This document shows, piece by piece, positions 48,758 to 61,620 of a stretch of 64,000 nucleotides of DNA. Location of the stretch: the NCBI GenBank assembly GCA_943737045.1, contig CALSFV010000075.1, positions 1 to 64,000 on the forward strand, in the 5' to 3' direction. Source of the DNA: Parapristionchus giblindavisi. Lineage: Eukaryota > Nematoda > Chromadorea > Rhabditida > Diplogasteridae. The translations under genes were made by a program, and so were the position numbers. Each line of letters begins with the position of its first letter. Position 1 is the stretch's first letter. The notes beneath the pieces were generated by a model. It saw nothing but the letters and a program-made list of their open reading frames with translations, was not told the DNA's origin and made no database searches.

Positions 48758-51700
48758 AAGTATATATATATGGAGCCCCTTATATATACGGAGCCCCTTA
48801 TATATATGGAGCTCCGTATATATATGGAGCTCCGTATATATAAGGGGCTCCTTATATATATGGAGCCCCTTATATATATGGAGCCCCTTATATATACGGA
48901 GCCCCTTATATATATGGAGCCCCTTATATATATGGAGCCCCTTATATATATGGAGCTCCGTATATATAAGGGGCTCCATATATATAAGGGGCTCCATATA
49001 TATAAGGAGCCCCTTATATATATGGAGCTCCGTATATATAAGGGGCTCCTTATATATATATGGAGCCCCTTATATATATGGAGCTCCTTATACATACGGA
49101 GCCCCTTATATATATGGAGCCCCTTATATATATGGAGCCCCTTATATATATGGAGCTCCTTATATATATGGAGCTAAGGGGCTCCATATATATAAGGAGC
49201 TCCATATATATATGGAGCCCCTTATATATACGGAGCCCCTTATATATATGGAGCTCCGTATATATATGGAACTCCGTATATATAAGGGGCTCCTTATATA
49301 TATGGAGCCCCTTATATATATGGAGCCCCTTATATATACGGAGCCCCTTATATATATGGAGCTCCTTATATATATGGAGCTCCTTATATATATGGAGCCC
49401 CTTATATATACGGAACTCCATATATATATGGAGCCCCTTATATATATGGAGCCCCTTATATATATGGAGCTCCTTATATATATGGAGCCCCTTATATATA
49501 CGGAACTCCATATATATATGGAGCCCCTTATATATATATATGGAGTATATATAAATTATATATATGGAGTAATAATGTAATTTATATATATGGAGCTCCT
49601 TATATATACGGAACTATATATATGGAGCCCCTTATATATATGGAGCCCCTTATATATATGGAGCTCCTTATATATATGGAGCTCCTTATATATAAGGGGC
49701 TCCATATATATACGGAGCCCCTTATATATATGGAGCCCCTTATATATATGGAGCCCCTTATATATATGGAGCTCCTTATATATATGGAGCTCCTTATATA
49801 TACGGAACTCCATATATATATGGAGCCCCTTATATATATGGAGCCCCTTAAATATAAGGAGCTCCATATATATATGGAGCCCCTTATATATACGGAGCCC
49901 CTTATATATATGGAGCTCCGTATATATATGGAGCTCCGTATATATAAGGGGCTCCGTATATATAAGGAGCTCCATATATATATGGAGCCCCTTATATATA
50001 CGGAACATATATATACGGAGCTCCATATATATAAGGGGCTCCGTATATATAAGGGGCTCCATATATATGGAGCTCCTTATATATATGGAGCTCCTTATAT
50101 ATATGGAGCCCCTTATATATACGGAACTCCTTATATATATGGAGCTCCGTATATATAAGGGGCTCCATATATATAAGGGGCTCCGTATATATAAGGGGCT
50201 CCATATATATAAGGAGCTCCATATATATATGGAGCCCCTTATATATACGGAGCCCCTTATATATATGGAGCTCCGTATATATATGGAGCTCCGTATATAT
50301 AAGGGGCTCCTTATATATATGGAGCCCCTTATATATATGGAGCCCCTTATATATACGGAGCCCCTTATATATATGGAGCCCCTTATATATATGGAGCCCC
50401 TTATATATACGGAGCTCCATATATATATGGAGCTCCGTATATATAAGGGGCTCCTTATATATATGGAGCCCCTTATATATATGGAGCCCCTTATATATAC
50501 GGAGCTCCATATATATAAGGAGCTCCATATATATATGGAGCCCCTTATATATACGGAGCCCCTTATATATATGGAGCTCCATATATATAAGGGGCTCCGT
50601 ATATATAAGGGGCTCCATATATATATGGAGCTCCTTATATATATGGAGCTCCTTATATATATGGAGCCCCTTATATATACGGAACTCCTTATATATATGG
50701 AGCTCCGTATATATAAGGGGCTCCATATATATAAGGGGCTCCGTATATATAAGGGGCTCCATATATATAAGGAGCTCCATATATATATGGAGCCCCTTAT
50801 ATATACGGAACATATATATACGGAGCTCCATATATATAAGGGGCTCCGTATATATAAGGGGCTCCATATATATATGGAGCTCCTTATATATATGGAGCTC
50901 CTTATATATATGGAGCCCCTTATATATACGGAACTCCTTATATATATGGAGCTCCGTATATATAAGGGGCTCCATATATATAAGGGGCTCCGTATATATA
51001 AGGGGCTCCATATATATAAGGAGCTCCATATATATATGGAGCCCCTTATATATACGGAGCCCCTTATATATATGGAGCTCCGTATATATATGGAGCTCCG
51101 TATATATAAGGGGCTCCTTATATATATGGAGCCCCTTATATATATGGAGCCCCATATATATACGGAGCCCCTTATATATATGGAGCCCCTTATATATATG
51201 GAGCCCCTTATATATACGGAGCTCCATATATATATGGAGCTCCGTATATATAAGGGGCTCCTTATATATATGGAGCCCCTTATATATATGGAGCTCCTTA
51301 TATATATGGAGCCCCTTATATATATGGAGCTCCTTATATATACGGAACTCCATATATATATGGAGCCCCTTATATATATGGAGCCCCTTATATATATGGA
51401 GCTCCTTATATATATGGAGCCCCTTATATATACGGAACTCCATATATATATGGAGCCCCTTATATATATGGAGCCCCTTATATATATGTAGCTCCTTATA
51501 TATATGGAGCCCCTTATATATATGGAGCCCCTTATATATATGGAGCCCCTTATATATATGGAGCTCCTTATATATACGGAACTCCATATATATATGGATA
51601 TGGAGCCCCTTATATATATGGAGCCCCTTATATATATGGAGCTCCTTATATATATGGAGCTCCTTATATATATGGAGCTCCTTATATATATGGAGCTCCT

Positions 51701-54700
51701 TATACATACGGAACTCCTTATATATACGGAACTCCGTATATATAAGGGGCTCCATATATATACGGAGCCCCTTATATATATGGAGCTCCGTATATATATG
51801 GAGCTCCGTATATATAAGGGGCTCCTTATATATAAGGGGCTCCGTATATATAAGGGGCTCCATATATATAAGGAGCTCCATATATATATGGAGCCCCTTA
51901 TATATACGGAGCCCCTTATATATATGGAGCTCCTTATATATATGGAGCCCCTTATATATACGGAACTCCATATATATATGGAGCCCCTTATATATATGGA
52001 GCCCCTTATATATATGTAGCTCCTTATATATATGGAGCTCCTTATATATATGGAGCCCCTTATATATATGGAGCCCCTTAAATATATGGAGCCCCTTATA
52101 TATATGGAGCTCCTTATATATACGGAACTCCATATATATATGGAGCCCCATATATATATGGAGCCCCTTATATATATGGAGCTCCTTATATATATGGAGC
52201 TCCTTATATATATGGAGCTCCTTATATATACGGAACTCCGTATATATAAGGGGCTCCATATATATATGGAGCTCCTTATATATATGGAGCTCCTTATATA
52301 TATGGAGCTCCTTATATATACGGAACTATATATATGGAGCCCCTTATATATATGGAGCCCCTTATATATATGGAGCTCCTTATATATATGGAGCTCCTTA
52401 TATATATGGAGCTCCTTATATATACGGAACTCCGTATATATAAGGGGCTCCATATATATATGGAGCTCCTTATATATATGGAGCTCCTTATATATATGGA
52501 GCTCCTTATATATACGGAACTCCTTATATATACGGAACTCCGTATATATAAGGGGCTCCATATATATAAGGGGCTCCATATATATATGGAGCTCCTTATA
52601 TATACGGAACTCCATATATATATGGAGCCCCTTATATATACGGAGTTCCGTATATATAAGGAGTTCCGTATATATAAGGGGCTCCATATATATATGGAGC
52701 CCCTTATATATACGGAGCCCCTTATATATATGGAGCTCCGTATATATATGGAGCTCCGTATATATAAGGGGCTCCGTATATATATAAGGAGCTCCATATA
52801 TATATGGAGCCCCTTATATATACGGAACATATATATACGGAGCTCCATATATATAAGGGGCTCCGTATATATAAGGGGCTCCATATATATATGGAGCTCC
52901 TTATATATATGGAGCTCCTTATATATATGGAGCCCCTTATATATACGGAGCCCCTTATATATATGGAGCTCCGTATATATAAGGGGCTCCTTATATATAT
53001 GGAGCCCCTTATATATATGGAGCCCCTTATATAACGGAGCCCCTTATATATATGGAGCCCCTTATATATATGGAGCCCCTTATATATATGGAGCTCCTTA
53101 TATATACGGAACTCCGTATATATAAGGGGCTCCTTATATATATGGAGCCCCTTATATATATGGAGCCCTTTATATATACGGAGCCCCTTATATATATGGA
53201 GCCCCTTATATATATGGAGCTCCGTATATATAAGGGGCTCCTTATATATATGGAGCCCCTTATATATATGGAGCCCCTTATATATACGGAGCCCCTTATA
53301 TATATGGAGCCCCTTATATATATGGAGCCCCTTATATATATGGAGCCCCTTATATATATGGAGCTCCTTATATATACGGAACTCCATATATATATGGAGC
53401 CCCTTATATATACGGAGTTCCGTATATATAAGGAGTTCCGTATATATAAGGGGCTCCATATATATATGGAGCTCCTTATATATACGGAGCCCCTTATATA
53501 TATGGAGCTCCGTATATATAAGGGGCTCCTTATATATATGGAGCCCCTTATATATATGGAGCTCCTTATATATATGGAGCCCCTTATATATATGGAGCCC
53601 CTTATATATATGGAGCCCCTTATATATATGGAGCTCCTTATATATATGGAGCTCCTTATATATATGGAGCTCCTTATATATACGGAACTCCGTATATATA
53701 AGGGGCTCCATATATATATGGAGCTCCTTATATATATGGAGCTCCTTATATATACGGAACTATATATATGGAGCCCCTTATATATATGGAGCTCCTTATA
53801 TATATGGAGCCCCATATATATATGGAGCCCCTTATATATATGGAGCCCCTTATATATATGGAGCTCCTTATATATATGGAGCTCCTTATATATATGGAGC
53901 TCCTTATATATACGGAACTCCGTATATATAAGGGGCTCCATATATATATGGAGCTCCTTATATATATGGAGCTCCTTATATATATGGAGCTCCTTATATA
54001 TACGGAACTATATATATGGAGCCCCTTATATATATGGAGCCCCTTATATATATGGAGCTCCTTATATATATGGAGCTCCTTATATATATGGAGCTCCTTA
54101 TATATACGGAACTCCGTATATATAAGGGGCTCCATATATATATGGAGCTCCTTATATATATGGAGCTCCTTATATATATGGAGCTCCTTATATATACGGA
54201 ACTCCTTATATATACGGAACTCCGTATATATAAGGGGCTCCATATATATAAGGGGCTCCATATATATATGGAGCTCCTTATATATACGGAACTCCATATA
54301 TATATGGAGCCCCTTATATATACGGAGTTCCGTATATATAAGGAGTTCCGTATATATAAGGGGCTCCATATATATATGGAGCCCCTTATATATATGGAGC
54401 CCCTTATATATATGGAGCTCCTTATATATACGGAACTCCATATATATATGGAGCCCCTTATATATATGGAGCCCCTTATATATATGGAGCCCCTTATATA
54501 TATGGAGCTCCTTATATATATGGAGCCCCTTATATATATGGAGCTCCTTATATATACGGAACTCCATATATATTTGGAGCCCCTTATATATATGGAGCCC
54601 CTTATATATATGGAGCTCCTTATATATATGGAGCCCCTTATATATACGGAGCCCCTTATATATATATAGCTCCGTATATATATGGAGCTCCGTATATATA

Positions 54701-57439
54701 AGGGGCTCCTTATATATATGGAGCCCCTTATATATATGGAGCCCTTTATATATACGGAGCCCCTTATATATATGGAGCCCCTTATATATATGGAGCTCCG
54801 TATATATAAGGGGCTCCTTATATATATGGAGCCCCTTATATATATGGAGCCCCTTATATATACGGAGCCCCTTATATATATGGAGCCCCTTATATATATG
54901 GAGCCCCTTATATATATGGAGCCCCTTATATATATGGAGCTCCTTATATATACGGAACTCCATATATATATGGAGCCCCTTATATATACGGAGTTCCGTA
55001 TATATAAGGAGTTCCGTATATATAAGGGGCTCCATATATATATGGAGCTCCTTATATATACGGAGCCCCTTATATATATGGAGCTCCGTATATATATGGA
55101 GCTCCTTATATATACGGAACTCCATATACATATGGAGCCCCTTATATATATGGAGCCCCTTATATATATGGAGCTCCTTATATATATGGAGCTCCTTATA
55201 TATATGGAGCTCCTTATATATACGGAACTCCGTATATATATGGAGCCCCTTATATATATGGAGCTCCTTATATATATGGAGCTCCTTATATATATGGAGC
55301 CCCTTATATATACGGAACTCCTTATATATATGGAGCTCCGTATATATAAGGGGCTCCATATATATAAGGGGCTCCGTATATATAAGGGGCTCCATATATA
55401 TAAGGAGCTCCATATATATATGGAGCCCCTTATATATACGGAGCCCCTTATATATATGGAGCTCCGTATATATATGGAGCTCCGTATATATAAGGGGCTC
55501 CTTATATATATGGAGCTCCTTATATATACGGAGCCCCTTATATATACGGAGCTCCATATATATATATACGGAGCTCCATATATATAAGGGGCTCCGTATA
55601 TATAAGGGGCTCCATATACATATGGAGCTCCTTATATATATGGAGCTCCTTATATATATGGAGCCCCTTATATATATGGAGCCCCTTATATATACGGAGC
55701 TCCTTATATATACGGAACTCCATATATATATGGAGCCCCTTATATATATGGAGCCCCTTATATATATGGAGCTCCTTATATATATGGAGCCCCTTATATA
55801 TATGGAGCTCCTTATATATACGGAACTCCATATATATATGGAGCCCCTTATATATATGGAGCCCCTTATATATATGGAGCTCCTTATATATATGGAGCCC
55901 CTTATATATACGGAACTCCATATATATATATGGAGCCCCTTATATATATGGAGCCCCTTATATATATGGAGCTCCTTATATATATGGAGCCCCTTATATA
56001 TATGGAGCCCCTTATATATATGGAGCCCCTTATATATATGGAGCTCCTTATATATACGGAACTCCATATATATATGGAGCCCCTTATATATATGGAGCCC
56101 CTTATATATATGGAGCTCCTTATATATATGGAGCTCCTTATATATATGGAGCTCCTTATATATACGGAACTCCGTATATATATGGAGCCCCTTATATATA
56201 TGGAGCTCCTTATATATATGGAGCTCCTTATATATATGGAGCCCCTTATATATACGGAACTCCTTATATATATGGAGCTCCGTATATATAAGGGGCTCCA
56301 TATATATAAGGGGCTCCGTATATATAAGGGGCTCCATATATATAAGGAGCTCCATATATATATGGAGCCCCTTATATATACGGAGCCCCTTATATATATG
56401 GAGCTCCGTATATATATGGAGCTCCGTATATATAAGGGGCTCCTTATATATATGGAGCTCCTTATATATACGGAGCCCCTTATATATACGGAGCTCCATA
56501 TATATATATAAGGAGCCCCTTATATATACGGAGCTCCTTATATATACGGAACTCCATATATATATGGAGCCCCTTATATATATGGAGCCCCTTATATATA
56601 TGGAGCTCCTTATATATATGGAGCCCCTTATATATATGGAGCTCCTTATATATACGGAACTCCATATATATATGGAGCCCCTTATATATATGGAGCCCCT
56701 TATATATATGGAGCTCCTTATATATATGGAGCCCCATTATATATACGGAACTCCATATATATATATGGAGCCCCTTATATATATATGGAGCCCCTTATAT
56801 ATATGGAGCTCCTTATATATATGGAGCCCCTTATATATATGGAGCCCCTTATATATATGGAGCCCCTTATATATATGGAGCTCCTTATATATACGGAACT
56901 CCATATATATATGGAGCCCCTTATATATATGGAGCCCCTTATATATATGGAGCTCCTTATATATATGGAGCTCCTTATATATATGGAGCTCCTTATATAT
57001 ACGGAACTCCGTATATATAAGGGGCTCCATATATATATGGAGCTCCTTATATATATGGAGCTCCTTATATATATGGAGCTCCTTATATATACGGAACTAT
57101 ATATATGGAGCCCCTTATATATATGGAGCCCCTTATATATATGGAGCTCCTTATATATATGGAGCTCCTTATATATATGGAGCTCCGTATATATAAGGGG
57201 CTCCGTATATATAAGGAGCTCCATATATATATGGAGCCCCTTATATATACGGAACATATATATACGGAGCTCCATATATATAAGGGGCTCCGTATATATA
57301 AGGGGCTCCATATATATATGGAGCTCCTTATATATATGGAGCTCCTTATATATATGGAGCCCCTTATATATACGGAACTCCTTATATATATGGAGCTCCT
57401 TATATATATGGAGCTCCGTATATATAAGGGGCTCCATAT
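48758..57439. repeat. 18-bp palindromic satellite, block 7 (8.7 kb)
   Basis: The same unit. Scars include GGAGCTAAGGGGCTCC at 49170-49185 (a whole spacer missing), and non-unit sequence at about 49548-49590 (TGGAGTATATATAAATTATA, TGGAGTAATAATGTAATTTA). Confidence 0.97.
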
Positions 57440-58654
57440 GAGAGGAATCGCGAGAAAATCGACCGTTTCGGAGGGTCCGCGGACATAGAAAATTCGACCC
57501 CCTGAAAAATTCAGAATAAGTACTTTGAACGATGCTCTATCAAACTGCGTTTTCCGAATTTGCATATCTGCTCTCGTTTTCGAATAGCGGTAGGTCAAAG
57601 TTGGCAGGTACGGTTTTTTTGGCTCGAGTGTGCGTCAGAAAAATGATCATAACTCCGTTCAAAATAATGATAGACACTTTTTCAAAAAAGGCATCGAAAG
57701 AGGAGATCTTGCGCAACATTTACCAGTTGATGACGTCATTTTTCGACCATGCGCCGGTGCTGGGCGGTCGGTTTTATGAAAAAGTGACGTAACTTTCCTA
57801 ATCGGAAAAAGTGCACTTTGCTTCTATGCGCGTTTTGTTGCACCCATATGTGTCTAAAAATGACCCAAGTTTCAGAGGATTTCCGAATTGGAAAAAAAAA
57901 AAGCGTTGATTTTAGTGACGCGACCTCGGCTTATTCCTTTATTTAGTGACGCGACCACGGCTTATTCCTTTATCAAGAAACAGCAAAGGAGCTAAAATGA
58001 CTCAAAAACATCCGAAAAAACATTACGAGCTCAAAATACCCATATATGACAGTTATATGAAATACAAAATCACCAAGTTCCGAAAAATTTGAAAAAAAAC
58101 CGTATTTTGCTTTTCCACGTGGAAAAAACGTTTCAGTAATGTTAATTAATCTTTATAATATTTCTTATAATGTTTTTGAACATTTATATTTTTGGAAGTG
58201 AAGGCCTACCTGCTCTTAGAGCCGAGATATCCGCCATCGAAATTACACGCGTGCGCCCCAACTCCGCGCGACTGCTCTTTCGTGAACAGACAGGGAGAGA
58301 AAAAAAGGAGAAGGGAGACTAACATCTGACAACTACACGAAATGGAGATGTTAGAAAACTCTGAGCGAACAGAGTTGCATTTGAACAACAAAGAACGAGT
58401 GTGAGCCCCCCCCCCCCCAAACCTTCCTCGCTCTCTCTCTCTCTCTCTCTTCAAGGAATGATGAAGTACAATGTCAAAACTAATGTTAGATAAGATACAT
58501 TTATTAGAGAAATCAGTCATAATTGAAAACAATTAACATTGAAATAACATATTACAAAGAGAAATGGATGACAAACGGATGTTTTAAGGATGTTTTTAGT
58601 TTAGTGATCGAATGAGACAGAGACAAATTATATGTGTGGTGGATTAACAATAAT

Positions 58655-59080
58655 TTATAGTAGATTCCTAGCAGTGCTAGGGGGATCCATAAATTGTTTT
58701 ACTTGCGAGCGTTTTATACTTATGCGCGGGAAGAGCATTTCGCTTGCGCGCCCATCCGCCTCTATTACCCTTTGAGAAGAGATGTTTTTTTTCATCGTAC
58801 CAATCCTGATTGATCGTTGACCTGCCTTGCTTCCATTCTTCAACATGGTTGTGGTTCCACTCATTGTGACACTACTTCTCCTGGGTGTCATTCCTGCTAG
58901 GAGAAGGATCCACGAACTTCTGTTCCAAGGGGCGGTGGGAGAGAGTGAGCTTACCGACCGTTCGCGATGAAGAAAATGAACGTGAATGAAGAGATGAAGA
59001 GAGAAGAGATGTGTTGCCATAAAATGAACGTTTTCCAGCTCAGAATGACTCAAAACAACTTGTTTCATCATTCTTAGCAC
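58655..59080 (-). other. Unrecognised ORF (141 codons) in the centre of the inverted-repeat element
   Basis: Basic and serine-rich, no cysteine pattern, no known motif seen. A second frame over the same bases is also fairly open, so coding status is doubtful. It is the only stretch of the element not present twice. Position rather than sequence makes it of interest: in composite elements this is where a cargo or transposase would lie. Confidence 0.3.
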
Positions 59081-59119
59081 GAAAAATACCGTGGAACACG
59101 TTTTTTGTGTCTGTAAAAA

Positions 59120-59215
59120 TCAGCAAAAGATTTGGATCGAACCGGGGTTCGAACCCGCTCGGTGTTTTTAGAGTGGTACCTCTTTACCTCGACGTCTCGA
59201 ATGATTTTGCTTATT
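59120..59215 (-). other. tRNA-like B-box motif
   Basis: GGGTTCGAACCC (reads the same on both strands) preceded on the minus strand by AGAGGTACCACTC, loosely like a D-arm. No full cloverleaf could be drawn. It may be a tRNA-derived SINE remnant. Confidence 0.25.
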
Positions 59216-60183
59216 ATATTTATTTATTTATCGTAGTTCACTCAGAGTTTTCTAACATCTCCATTTCGTGTAGTTGTCAGATGTTAGTCTCCCTTCTCCT
59301 TTTTTTCTCTCCCTGTCTGTTCACGAAAGAGCGTGTGGGAGTGAGAGAGCGGATGATGAGCAGTCGCGCGGTGTTGGGGCGCGCGCGTGTAATTTCGATG
59401 GCGGATATCTCGGCTCTAAGAGCAGGTAAGCCTTCACTTCCAAAAACATAAATGTTCAAAAACATTATAAGAAATATTATAAAGATTAATTATCATTACT
59501 GAAACGTTTTTTCCACGTGGAAAAGCAAAATACGGTTTTTTTCAAATTTTTCGGAACTTGGTGATTTTGTGTTTCATATAACTGTCATATATGGGTATTT
59601 TGAGCTCGTAATGTTTTTTCGGATGTTTTTGAGTCATTTAGCTTCTTTGCTGTTTCTTGATAAAGGAATAAGCCGAGGTCGCGTCACTAAATAAAGGAAT
59701 AAGCCGAGGTCGCGTCACTAAAATCAACGCTTTTTTTTTTCCAATTCGGAAATCCTCTGAAACTTGGATCATTTTTAGACACATATGGGTGCAACAAAAC
59801 GCGCATAGAAGAAAAGTGCACTTTTTCCGATTAGGAAAGTTACGTCACTTTTTCATAAAACCGACCGCCCAGCACCGGCGCATGGTCGAAAAATGACGTC
59901 ATCAACTGGTAAATGTTGCGCAAGATCTCCTCTTTCGATGCTTTTTTTGAAAAAGTGTCTATCATTATTTTGAACGGAGTTATGATCATTTTTCTGACGC
60001 ACACTCGAGCCAAAAAAACCGTACCTGCCAACTTTGACCTACCGCTATTCGAAAATGAGAGCAGATATGCAAATTCGGAAAACGCAGTTCGATGGAGCAT
60101 CGTTCAAAGTACTTATTCTGAATTTTTCAGGGGGTCGAATTTTCTATGTCCGGGGGGTGGTCGAACCTCTGGCGATTCCTCTC

Positions 60184-60811
60184 ATATATATAAGGGGCTC
60201 CGTATATATAAGGGGCTCCATATATATAAGGAGCTCCATATATATATGGAGCCCCTTATATATATGGAGCCCCTTATATATATGGAGCTCCTTATATATA
60301 TGGAGCCCCTTATATATATGGAGCCCCTTATATATATGGAGCCCCTTATATATATGGAGCTCCTTATATATACGGAACTCCATATATATATGGAGCCCCT
60401 TATATATATGGAGCCCCTTATATATATGGAGCTCCATATATATAAGGGGCTCCATATATATAAGGAGCCCCTTATATATACGGAGCTCCATATATATAAG
60501 GAGCTCCATATATATATGGAGCCCCTTATATATACGGAGCCCCTTATATATATGGAGCTCCGTATATATATGGAGCTCCGTATATATAAGGGGCTCCGTA
60601 TATATAAGGAGCTCCATATATATATGGAGCCCCTTATATATACGGAACATATATATATGGAGCCCCTTATATATATGGAGCCCCTTATATATACGGAGCT
60701 CCATATATATAAGGGGCTCCTTATATATATGAAGCCCCTTATATATATGGAGCCCCTTATATATACGGAGCTCCATATATATAAGGAGCTCCATATATAT
60801 ATGGAGCCCCT
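60184..60811. repeat. 18-bp palindromic satellite, block 8
   Basis: The same unit. It ends at CCCCTTATATAGTGTATGAT, passing into the duplicated island through TATATA. Confidence 0.97.
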
Positions 60812-61620
60812 TATATAGTGTATGATTAAAAATAAAAGTCGATATTATACGTAAATAGACACAGCTTTCAGATGATTTTGTCACATTTTCCTTCTGATTC
60901 GTACATTGCCGCAGAAGACATTGAAAGTCCCGAACAACTTGCACAGTTTCTCTATTCATTGATGGAAAATAAAGAGAAATATCTCAGGTTTGCAGTTATT
61001 TTAAATATTTGTGTCAATACTCCAGTGAACTCTTTGCCTTAAAACACCCCTTAATTGGCCTTAATGATGGAGGCCCTCGAATGTCTATGCAAATGTATAA
61101 CATATCTATTATGCAAGAGACAAGTGATATGCAAGAAACTAGCACGACCGTAACGTCGCGGATTCGAAACCTATTGCTGAACTTTCCTATTTTCAAAATT
61201 AAGCGTAACGTCGCGGGTTCGAAACCTATTGCTGAACTTGCCTATTTTCAAAATTGTGCGCCTTTGCATGTACATCAAGCACAATTCATTCATGATTCTA
61301 GCGATCAATGAGCTAAATTAGCATAAACTAATTTATGTAAGGTATGCAGAATATCTGTTGCTATCTTTCTGTCTTCACAGTTAGTTCACGAAAATATTGC
61401 TCGAACACAACCTTTAAAGTTGATCATATTCAATTATTTTAATAAATTTATTCAGATACTTTTCATGGATCAATGAATATTCGCGAACTTTCACGCATCG
61501 ACCCGGGATTTGTAATTTATGTAAGGGACTGCATGAACGAAGATTAAATAATGATACATCGCAATTGTTGTTCGATCATCATTCCTGGTTGGATAATGAA
61601 CAATGCAAACATGATTTCGC
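60812..61620 (+). repeat. Inverted duplicate of the fucosyltransferase 3' region
   Basis: Reverse complement of 22924-24657 without the Tc1-type element. Its left border is TATATAGTGTATGATT and its right border CATGATTTCGC, both directly against satellite. Differences from the other copy are few. Confidence 0.9.
60872..60987 (+). pseudogene. Isolated GT10 fucosyltransferase-like exon
   Basis: A 116-base exon-like unit with TTTCAG before and GTTTGC after it. It is identical, as far as I can read, to exon C at 24481-24596 on the minus strand, including FPSDSYIAAEDIESP. No other exon of the gene accompanies it, so it is a stranded duplicate unless neighbouring exons lie outside the window. Confidence 0.75.

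Larger units (their letters stand above)
57440..60183. mobile_element. 2.7-kb inverted-repeat element within the satellite
   Basis: The terminal inverted repeats GAGAGGAATCGC start long arms of about 930-945 bp (57440-58370 and 59236-60183) that pair at high identity with scattered differences. ATAT flanks both ends. The arms carry an 86-codon ORF in each (57532-57792 plus, 59840-60100 minus), the same sequence read twice. Non-repeat centre: 58371-59235. No transposase domain was recognised. Confidence 0.9.

Noticed and set aside
28333..57196. Dozens of long ORFs (up to 1142 codons) in the satellite
   Set aside because: They occur on both strands and in overlapping frames with the same repeating words, follow directly from the 18-bp period, and have no promoter, intron or domain signal.
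57532..60100. The 86-codon ORF present in both arms of the inverted-repeat element as a gene pair
   Set aside because: It is one sequence present twice by inversion, short, without known motif, and ends in AT-rich non-coding arm sequence. Coding status is unproven.
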